Assembly: GCA_002364975.1 (NCBI GenBank)
Contig: DEYT01000095.1
Span: 1-5,511, forward strand
Length of the DNA: 5,511 nucleotides
DNA from: Opitutia bacterium UBA3151
GTDB lineage: Bacteria > Verrucomicrobiota > Verrucomicrobiia > Opitutales > Seribacteraceae
Direction of reading: 5' to 3'
The first letter of the stretch is position 1. Each line of letters begins with the position of its first letter. The notes under the pieces are model-generated. The model saw nothing but the letters and a program-made list of their open reading frames with translations, was not told where the DNA came from and ran no database searches. A program made the position numbers and the translations under genes. Below are positions 1 through 5,511 of this stretch, piece after piece.

Positions 1-2759
1 GCCTCGGTTTGGAGAACCTGCATGAATTGGCCCTGGGTCATTGATGACTGGCTGTTTTGTACTTCGGCCAATGCCTCGTTCAACTTTCTATTTTCGTCTT
101 GCAAGATTTGTTGAATCGAAGCCTCTGCATCGCGAATCGTGGTGGATGCGACCGCCCGGGCAGCCTCGATGCTCTTTTCAAATTCTTCCAAAGTACGATG
201 CAACCTACGACGATTCCTGATTTCCAGTAGGCTGTTTTCTCCGCTTAGGCTATCGATGAGGTTCAGGCTAAGGGTAACATTGTCCACATCGAGTGGAAAA
301 TCGGAGTCTGGGCCCCGGCTACGAATATTGAAGAAAGGGTCAGCAAGAACATCGGAGTCTGCGACAAGAATAACCTTCATTTGATTGGTCTGGTTGCCAT
401 CCTGAACCTCACCGGAAATAGATGCACCGATAACTTCTGAAAGATTATTCCCTGGATATAAGGTACGGTCTGGGTTGAATCGTCGAGGGGTTCCAAAAAC
501 TCCACCCGTCCAGAAATTATCCACGGAAGTAGTCCCAGCAAGGGGCCCCCCCCGGGAAGAAAGAAGAGGTTTGAAAGTCAGATTGGATTTACCGGTTGGA
601 TAGATGGAACCTGGGCAGGTAAACAAACAGTATTGAAGGGCTGATGTTTCCGCTCCATCTCCGAAAGAGTTACCCATGCCACCAACATATACAAATTCAT
701 CTGGGAAATTTTCAGACCTTGGAATTTTAGGGAATGGGTTGTAAGGATCCCGAACCACCCGTTTTTCTAAGCCTCCGAGGCGGGTCTCCACTGGCGAGAG
801 AAGTTTTTGCTCTACGAAATTCCTGATTGGATGACTGGAGTCCAAACTACTCACCGTGTCTCGTAAAGGGGTTAGCTTCAGACTGTCCCAATCAGACTGA
901 ATTAAGGAAGAGTTTGCATTGATCCGAGCCTCATACTCCGATGTCTTATTGATGAGTTCATTAAGCTTCGTAAAAAAGGCACCGATTTCTGTAAACCTGC
1001 CCCGGGCCGGTGCCAAGCTTCGGCTTGCGTTTGCTTGTAGGGCAACGAGTTCTTTCTTGATGGTACCTAGACGATCTTTTGGGTTTACATTGAAGTGAAC
1101 CCCAAGCAAGTCCCATAGCTTATTGAGGTCACCCTTTTCCGGGGCGGGAGGAGGAGGTTGCCCCGGGCCACCACCTTGCTGGTTGTTTCTCCTGGGCTCG
1201 AAAGTTCCAGTTAGTCCGCCTTGAATAAGGGGAAGTGGATCTTCAAAGATTGCAGTGGGAATGCCGGCTTTGATCGCTCCGAGTAAATCATCCAACTTTT
1301 CATTATCCAAGTTGTTTGGTTGCACCACAAGCAGGGCGTCATAATCTTCTTTTTTGATTTCTCCACCGGTTACTTCCTGAATGTCATATTGTTTTCGGAG
1401 CTCAGTAATCACTTCCCAAGAGGGAGAACCACCGCCTAAGTTAAAGCCCATAATTCCCATACCTCCGGAACCTAGCATCGGGGCATCGGTAGCAAAGACT
1501 CCCAGCGTCTTTTTTGCTTTAGGTCCACTCACCGAGGATAAGGTCCTCATGATTTCATACTCCACCGGAAGACCCTTGTAGAGGAAGGGAATGGTTTGTT
1601 GCCCGCTATTCCCTTTAAACACCAGACCAAGGTATAAATCCTTCTGCCAAGGCATAAATCTTCCTTCCTGTTGAACAAAAAGTGGTGGGGTAACCCCATT
1701 CTGGTTTTCCACGCCATATTTTTCTGCCGTGGCTGAAGCATTATCCTCAGGTGTAATCACATTAATACTAACGGTTACCATTTTGCTCTCCCTTTCGATT
1801 TCACGGAGGGCGGTAAGCAGATTGATTCTGGTTTGAACATATTGTTCAGGCATAGATTCTGCGGGTGATAAAAAGGCATCAATTTCAACGGGATCCTTAA
1901 TATCTTTGAGCAGAACAATGGAACCGTTTGACAAGCTACTCAATTGTTCTTCGGTGGAATCAATTCGAATAAAATCATGGTTACGGAAAAACTGAGTCAA
2001 AGAAAAGGCGATGATGATGGCAGTGATCACACGAATACTAAAGTGGATGATTTTACTTCCACCTTTGGGACTGCCCACCCAATGTCTTCTTCCAATCAGA
2101 ATCGAGCTTAAATAAAGCATGGCAATGGCAAGACCCATGAAGAATGCAATTCCAGAGATGCTGATGATTCCCCGACTAAAGTCCAAGAAATTAGCTGAAA
2201 TTCCCCATTCAGAATTCGAAAGCAGGGCAATGGGGGCATTAAAGGCAACTCCAAAGACAAATGCAATGGTTAGGTTGGGAGTTAGAAAGGAGGCCACCAT
2301 TCCAATTGCGAGCATGCTCAGTCCAACAAACCAGTAGCCCATATAGGTGGCGAGAAGAAGCCCAATATCCGGATTACCAAGTTGTCCAAGTACAATCAGG
2401 TTGGTGACAAAAGAAAATACCAAAGAAATGGTGAAGATTGCGACCCCCCCAAAATACTTACCCAGCACCACATCAAAGTCGCTCCCGGGCAAAGTGAGTA
2501 AAAGTTCATCCGTTCCCTGTCTTCTTTCATCCGCCCAGATACCCATGGTAATGGCAGGGATAAAACCAAGCAGAATGACCGGTAAAAATTTGTTGAGTTG
2601 GTCGAGGTTGGCAAGGTTGGAGTCAAAGAATTCCTGGGGCCAAAAAGCGGCCAATCCACTGGCGAGCAGGAAGGCACAAATGAAGACATACCCGCTCGGG
2701 CTTCCAAAATAAGAAGAAAAATTACGTTTAAATACGGCTAGTATTGCTTTGGTATTCAT
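1..2759 (-). CDS. Fused ABC-2 permease (GldF-like) and GldG-like auxiliary protein, C-terminus cut off by the window
   Basis: This is probably the membrane and extracytoplasmic part of an ABC-2 exporter of unknown substrate, acting in the inner membrane with the ATPase just upstream. Translation from the ATG at 2759 stays open for 919 codons to the left edge, so the end is missing. Residues 1-225 form the permease, with hydrophobic segments near 24-40, 58-74, 104-124, 133-158, 162-181 and 198-222. The ERRxGTxELLLTxP stretch at 78-91, followed by LGKY, is the signature of GldF/NosY-type permeases. A seventh segment (about 238-258) leads into a GldG-like domain (about 262-515: KDPVEIDAFL, GLPVEYEIMRTL, IFEDPLP). 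A Gly/Pro-rich linker covers about 529-541. A long insert follows, then a family-typical end (DNVTLSLNLID at 826-836, EIRNRRRLHRT at 846-856) and a charged probable coiled coil from about 857 on. By memory of the family, a final membrane helix should lie beyond the edge. The gene starts 42 bp after the ATPase and no Shine-Dalgarno sequence is visible. The family call is firm; the transported substrate is unknown. Confidence 0.88.
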   Translation of the reverse strand, partial: MNTKAILAVFKRNFSSYFGSPSGYVFICAFLLASGLAAFWPQEFFDSNLANLDQLNKFLPVILLGFIPAITMGIWADERRQGTDELLLTLPGSDFDVVLGKYFGGVAIFTISLVFSFVTNLIVLGQLGNPDIGLLLATYMGYWFVGLSMLAIGMVASFLTPNLTIAFVFGVAFNAPIALLSNSEWGISANFLDFSRGIISISGIAFFMGLAIAMLYLSSILIGRRHWVGSPKGGSKIIHFSIRVITAIIIAFSLTQFFRNHDFIRIDSTEEQLSSLSNGSIVLLKDIKDPVEIDAFLSPAESMPEQYVQTRINLLTALREIERESKMVTVSINVITPEDNASATAEKYGVENQNGVTPPLFVQQEGRFMPWQKDLYLGLVFKGNSGQQTIPFLYKGLPVEYEIMRTLSSVSGPKAKKTLGVFATDAPMLGSGGMGIMGFNLGGGSPSWEVITELRKQYDIQEVTGGEIKKEDYDALLVVQPNNLDNEKLDDLLGAIKAGIPTAIFEDPLPLIQGGLTGTFEPRRNNQQGGGPGQPPPPAPEKGDLNKLWDLLGVHFNVNPKDRLGTIKKELVALQANASRSLAPARGRFTEIGAFFTKLNELINKTSEYEARINANSSLIQSDWDSLKLTPLRDTVSSLDSSHPIRNFVEQKLLSPVETRLGGLEKRVVRDPYNPFPKIPRSENFPDEFVYVGGMGNSFGDGAETSALQYCLFTCPGSIYPTGKSNLTFKPLLSSRGGPLAGTTSVDNFWTGGVFGTPRRFNPDRTLYPGNNLSEVIGASISGEVQDGNQTNQMKVILVADSDVLADPFFNIRSRGPDSDFPLDVDNVTLSLNLIDSLSGENSLLEIRNRRRLHRTLEEFEKSIEAARAVASTTIRDAEASIQQILQDENRKLNEALAEVQNSQSSMTQGQFMQVLQTE

Positions 2760-2801
2760 AGTGAGAAAATAATTATAGGTAGAAACAAAGGTGAGATAAA
2801 A

Positions 2802-3533
2802 TTAAACGCTTTCCATGGTTTGCTTATTGAACCAAATATCCAAAGATTCTTCTTCTAGGAGAGCCTCTGGGGTTCCTTCGAAAATCAAGCGACCGTGATT
2901 GATCAGAATGATCCGGTCGGCCACTTCTGGGATTTCTTGCAGAATGTGGGTGGACAATAAGATAGTTTTTCCAAGCCCCTTGATTGTTTTGCGAACCTCG
3001 AGAACTTGATTCGGGTCCAATCCTGCAGTTGGTTCGTCCATGATCAAGACATCGGGCTCATGCAGCAATACATTGGCCATCCCGACTCTTTGACGAAAAC
3101 CACGGGACAGCTTGCCAATGGGTTTATTTAAAACCGTTTCCAAGGCACATTGCCCGACTACTTGTTCAATCCTTGATCTTTTCGTAGAGGAATCAATCCC
3201 ACGGGCATCCCCAAAAAAATGAAGCAGACCAAGGGGAGTCATCTCTTCGTAGAGGGGGCCATTCTCGGGCAAATAACCAATTCGGTTGGCCACGATATCT
3301 CGATTTCCGGCCACTTCCATTCCACAAACTTTTGCCGAGCCCTTACTGGGTGCTAAAAATCCTGTCAGCATCTTCATGGTGGTACTTTTTCCTGCACCAT
3401 TTGGACCGAGGAAGGCAACCACTTCACCTTTGCGGATTGAGAAGGTTAAATCATCTACGGCGACAAACCTCCCATATTCTTTGGTGAGGCCATGAGCCTC
3501 GATCATAATGTCATCGGTTGAATCATTAGTCAT
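2802..3533 (-). CDS. ABC transporter ATP-binding protein, GldA-like
   Basis: This is the cytoplasmic ATPase that would power the fused permease encoded 42 bp downstream. The 243-residue protein has every expected element: Walker A GPNGAGKST (43-51), signature LSRGFRQR (142-149), Walker B VLIMDEPT (162-169), D-loop GLDP (171-174) and switch His196 in STHIL. The Q-loop position reads YLPE (87-90), with Glu where many ABC ATPases have Gln. That variant is usual in GldA-type ATPases of ABC-2 exporters and does not suggest loss of activity. The length is normal for a single nucleotide-binding domain; GldA itself is longer, so a C-terminal extension may be absent here. The start is not certain. ATG at 3533 gives nine extra polar residues, while ATG at 3506 (MIEAHGLTKEYG) would match the usual beginning of the family; neither has a Shine-Dalgarno sequence. 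The gene is first in its operon and is probably transcribed from the divergent region at 3534-3706. Confidence 0.93.
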   Translation of the reverse strand: MTNDSTDDIMIEAHGLTKEYGRFVAVDDLTFSIRKGEVVAFLGPNGAGKSTTMKMLTGFLAPSKGSAKVCGMEVAGNRDIVANRIGYLPENGPLYEEMTPLGLLHFFGDARGIDSSTKRSRIEQVVGQCALETVLNKPIGKLSRGFRQRVGMANVLLHEPDVLIMDEPTAGLDPNQVLEVRKTIKGLGKTILLSTHILQEIPEVADRIILINHGRLIFEGTPEALLEEESLDIWFNKQTMESV

Positions 3534-3573
3534 AACAAGTAACTTTTGAATTTAGATTAAAAGGGATTTACAT

Positions 3574-3617
3574 TTGAACAATATTGACTAGCGACAAAAA
3601 GGCTGAATTTTGTTCAA
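3574..3617. repeat. 8-bp inverted repeat, possible operator
   Basis: TTGAACAA at 3574-3581 is matched exactly by its reverse complement TTGTTCAA at 3610-3617, with 28 bp between them. The arms flank the TTGACT candidate -35 box. A weaker outer pair, TTGAAT at 3546-3551 and ATTCAA at 3643-3648, lies around nearly the same centre (about 3596). Placement between divergent genes suits a regulator-binding site, but short AT-rich dyads also arise by chance. The loop is too long for a terminator. Confidence 0.25.
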
Positions 3618-3694
3618 CCCTACCAAAAAATCTTATCTTCAGATTCAAGCAAGAAGAAAAACTTTGCATAGACCTGCTTTAATGCCATAGAATT

Positions 3695-3698
3695 GGAG
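3695..3698 (+). promoter_or_regulatory. Shine-Dalgarno sequence that fixes the start at 3707
   Basis: GGAG (within TTGGAG, 3693-3698) lies 8 bp before the ATG at 3707, an ideal spacing. A GTG at 3698 in the same frame would add three residues (MFF), but it overlaps this GGAG and has no ribosome site of its own, so the ATG is the better start. The other three genes in the window lack a comparable site. Confidence 0.7.
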
Positions 3699-3706
3699 TG
3701 TTTTTT

Positions 3707-4864
3707 ATGGATAAGCTTATAATCTGTGCCCTACTTTTGGTTACAACACTTCATGGGAAAAACGAAGTTTTAACCACTGAAGTTAATCTCGAATGGTTTG
3801 ATTACCCCACTTTGCGTGCTCCATATCGAATGTCTGATCTGGATGGAGCGACCATTGCAATGCTATCTTTGAAGCCAACTGCTGTTCCCCTGTTTTTTCC
3901 TCGTTTAGTTTCTCCGTTTGAATGGATCGATTCGGGGAATCCGAATTTTATTAGCCTGGATGACCTTTGTGAAAATCCGCATCTCCATCCTCCAATCAAG
4001 CAATACAAGCAAATCCGCCGGTCTCCCTTTGCTGTGAAAAAGAATATTTGGGATGATTCTATTGCTGAAGATTCTCCAATAGAAAAAAAAACCGACAAAT
4101 TTAATATCCAAAGATTGATTGGTAGTGGTGCTAAAAGTTTACCCAATGAGAAACAACTTTTAAGCTTTTTGCAGCAAGATAAGGTTGTATTAAGTTACGA
4201 AGAAAAACAAAAAATTCTTGAGAATTTATTTTCTGAAGATGAGCAAAAAGATTTTATTTCCAGGCTGTTAAAACCAAATGTATCAATTGGAGTAGGGGAA
4301 AGTTCAGGAATAATTCCCTCCGATTCCAGTCTTGAAAAACCAAAGGTGGTCGAACTTACCGTACCCAAGATCGAAATTCCTGAAGCCCCGGCTTTTTCCT
4401 TTTCAGCAGATTCGGCTCTGGTCGCTCCTGGAAAAGCTGTTCTGAAATTTAAAGTATCCAAGTCCTCTGAAGCGGGTGGGGAACTGCCAGCCCAAGCATC
4501 TGATTTTTATGTAACTAGTAAGAATTTAGCCGATCTCTTTAATGACCTTGGTGCCGAGCAAGCAATCGCTGGAGAGGTTCGTTCCGTGGCTGAGTTATGG
4601 GCGAGGGCAGAAAAAAGTTCCGATCCAGAAGTCATCTTTGGTATAAAGTCGATCCTGCTCCAAGCAAAGGTTGGAAAAACCCGGACGGATGCCTTTGGGC
4701 AAGCTGCACTTTCAGACATTCAACCCTCAGATAAATATTTTCTGATTGGAATCGAAAACGATGACCTCAGCAATCAAGTTACGATCTGGTCCAAGGAGAT
4801 CCAAGTCAATCCGGGTGAGAATATGATTGAGTTGACTGCCAACGACGTCATTTACCAAGAGTAA
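3707..4864 (+). CDS. Probable exported protein of unknown function
   Basis: I do not recognise this 385-residue protein. The N-terminus (Lys3, then hydrophobic LIICALLLVTTL, then small and polar residues near 16-18) looks like a signal peptide, though the cleavage site is not a strong AxA and no lipobox is present, so export is likely but not proven. Residues about 20-100 are mixed and aromatic-rich. About 100-225 is charged, rich in Lys, Glu and Ser, with a helical stretch near 164-190. From about 229 a beta-type segment (FSFSADSALVAPGKAVLKFKV) is followed by a helical part (about 271-315). The end (TRTDAFGQAAL, 325-335, then alternating hydrophobic strands and VNPGENMIEL) resembles the beta-sandwich of carboxypeptidase-regulatory or CNA-B-like domains; this is a pattern-level resemblance only. 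The start is set by the GGAG at 3695. The stop lies 50 bp before transketolase in the same direction with no terminator between, so co-transcription is possible. The gene is AT-rich in its middle compared with transketolase. Confidence 0.8.
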   Translation: MDKLIICALLLVTTLHGKNEVLTTEVNLEWFDYPTLRAPYRMSDLDGATIAMLSLKPTAVPLFFPRLVSPFEWIDSGNPNFISLDDLCENPHLHPPIKQYKQIRRSPFAVKKNIWDDSIAEDSPIEKKTDKFNIQRLIGSGAKSLPNEKQLLSFLQQDKVVLSYEEKQKILENLFSEDEQKDFISRLLKPNVSIGVGESSGIIPSDSSLEKPKVVELTVPKIEIPEAPAFSFSADSALVAPGKAVLKFKVSKSSEAGGELPAQASDFYVTSKNLADLFNDLGAEQAIAGEVRSVAELWARAEKSSDPEVIFGIKSILLQAKVGKTRTDAFGQAALSDIQPSDKYFLIGIENDDLSNQVTIWSKEIQVNPGENMIELTANDVIYQE

Positions 4865-4914
4865 GCAATATTTCCCAAGCTCAACTCCCATTTCCTAACA
4901 ACTCCAATTTAGTT

Positions 4915-5511
4915 ATGCAAAATCAAGACATTCTCCAATCTGCCGCTGATCAAGCCAGAGGGTTGGCCATCGATGCGATCCACGCCTGTAGTTCCGGACA
5001 TCTCGGACTACCCCTCGGTGCAGCCGAAGTCGGAGCCGTTCTTTTCGGCCATGATCTTCAAGTCGATCCATCCGACTCCTTCTGGATCAACCGGGATCGT
5101 TTTGTATTGTCTGCGGGTCATGGCAGCATGTTCATCTATGGATGGTTGCATCTTGCTGGCTTTGACTTACCCATGGAGGAAATTAAAAACTTCCGTCAGT
5201 TGCACAGCATAACCCCGGGACATCCTGAATTTATGGAAACCCCTGGGGTGGAGTGCACCACCGGACCGCTCGGGCAGGGAGTTGGAAATGCGGTGGGCAT
5301 GGCGATGGCAGCGAAAATGGCAGCCGCTCATTTTAATACCGAGGAGCACGAGATCTTTAATCATCAAGTAATTGCCCTAGCCGGGGACGGATGCCTCCAG
5401 GAAGGGGTGGCATCGGAAGCGGCTTCCTTGGCCGGTCACTTGGCTTTGGATAACCTTACCTTAATTTACGATTCCAATGATGTCACCCTGGATGCAATGG
5501 CGGATGCCTCG
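4915..5511 (+). CDS. tkt: Transketolase, N-terminal part (cut off by the window edge)
   Basis: Transketolase moves two-carbon ketol units between sugar phosphates in the pentose phosphate and Calvin-type pathways, using thiamine diphosphate and a divalent metal, in the cytoplasm. The first 199 residues are present, out of roughly 650-700 usual for the family, so only the diphosphate-binding domain is seen. Key sites are visible: SGH (27-29, equivalent to E. coli His26), SAGHGS (66-71, His69), TPGHPE (100-105, His103), TTGPLGQG (115-122), the GDG metal/cofactor motif at 157-159 followed by CLQEG, and YDSND (185-189) with metal-ligand Asn188. All catalytic residues expected in this part are kept. 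One departure is SGHLG where most transketolases have SGHPG. The ATG at 4915 is the only reasonable start: no in-frame start lies close upstream and the family's N-terminal helix begins right after it. No Shine-Dalgarno sequence is evident. It follows the exported-protein gene by 50 bp. Confidence 0.96.
   Translation, partial: MQNQDILQSAADQARGLAIDAIHACSSGHLGLPLGAAEVGAVLFGHDLQVDPSDSFWINRDRFVLSAGHGSMFIYGWLHLAGFDLPMEEIKNFRQLHSITPGHPEFMETPGVECTTGPLGQGVGNAVGMAMAAKMAAAHFNTEEHEIFNHQVIALAGDGCLQEGVASEAASLAGHLALDNLTLIYDSNDVTLDAMADAS

Larger units (their letters stand above)
3534..3706. promoter_or_regulatory. Divergent intergenic region with putative promoters
   Basis: This AT-rich 173-bp stretch separates the minus-strand ABC operon from the plus-strand exported-protein gene, so promoters for both should lie here. 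On the plus strand, TTGACT at 3584-3589 matches five of six bases of a sigma-70 -35 box, but the sequence 16-18 bp further on (AATTTT and neighbours) is a poor -10. On the minus strand, TTTAAT at about 3554-3559 resembles a -10, but no -35 lies at normal spacing. No terminator hairpin is seen. That promoters exist here is inferred from gene orientation; their exact positions are unknown. Confidence 0.45.

Noticed and set aside
139..384. Plus-strand open frame of 81 codons, and other short frames on either strand within 1-2759
   Set aside because: They lie over the fused permease gene, whose frame is open throughout and encodes recognisable domains. Their translations are low-complexity and start without ribosome sites.
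542..556. Run of G4 C8 G3 that could hide a sequencing frameshift
   Set aside because: The family-like reading frame is the same on both sides of the run, so no indel is needed.
1..3533. Gliding motility operon
   Set aside because: Only GldA/F/G-like components are present. These belong to a wide ABC-2 exporter family and no other gliding or type IX secretion gene is in the window.
4083..4091. Run of nine A inside the exported-protein gene, possible slippage or phase-variation site
   Set aside because: The frame continues to a sensible C-terminal domain, and the run falls in a Lys-rich stretch of an AT-rich segment where it is expected by composition.
3802..4719. Several minus-strand open frames opposite the exported-protein gene
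   Set aside because: They overlap a plus-strand gene with a good ribosome site and sensible protein composition, and their translations show no domain features.
4865..4914. Possible terminator or promoter between the exported-protein gene and transketolase
   Set aside because: No GC-rich hairpin with a T tract and no convincing -35/-10 pair can be seen in these 50 bases.

Overview
The window looks like chromosomal DNA from a Gram-negative bacterium of the Planctomycetota-Verrucomicrobiota group. I lean towards a marine, Opitutae-like verrucomicrobium. The lean rests on remembered resemblance of two proteins: a GldF and GldG-type ABC permease fused in one chain, and a transketolase with SGHLG/LPLGAAE in place of the usual SGHPG. 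I could run no search, so the lineage is a moderate-confidence inference. There is no sign of mobile elements, phage, CRISPR, tRNA or rRNA. This reads as a fairly ordinary core region with one unrecognised gene.

Layout. Positions 1-3533 hold a two-gene minus-strand operon. The first gene is a GldA-like ABC ATPase (3533 to 2802). It is followed after 42 bp by a very long fused permease/GldG-like protein that starts at 2759 and runs off the left edge, with at least 919 codons open. Positions 3534-3706 are a 173-bp divergent intergenic region carrying an 8-bp inverted repeat and the only clear Shine-Dalgarno sequence in the window. Positions 3707-4864 encode a 385-residue, probably exported protein of unknown function. 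After 50 bp without a visible terminator, the N-terminal 199 codons of a transketolase (4915 to the right edge) follow in the same direction.

How the genes relate. The ATPase and the fused permease together would make a complete ABC-2 type exporter: the nucleotide-binding subunit, the membrane domain, and a large extracytoplasmic GldG-like domain with a C-terminal coiled coil. The substrate is unknown. Relatives of these genes in Bacteroidota serve gliding motility, but the rest of the gliding and type IX secretion machinery is not visible here, so a gliding role should not be assumed. The transketolase belongs to central carbon metabolism (pentose phosphate or Calvin-type rearrangements). 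The exported protein upstream of it may share its transcript, but its sequence gives no functional link to the pathway.

The points most worth a second look are the size and architecture of the fused permease, including a large insert with a CxxxC pair, the unrecognised exported protein, and the dyad in the divergent promoter region.
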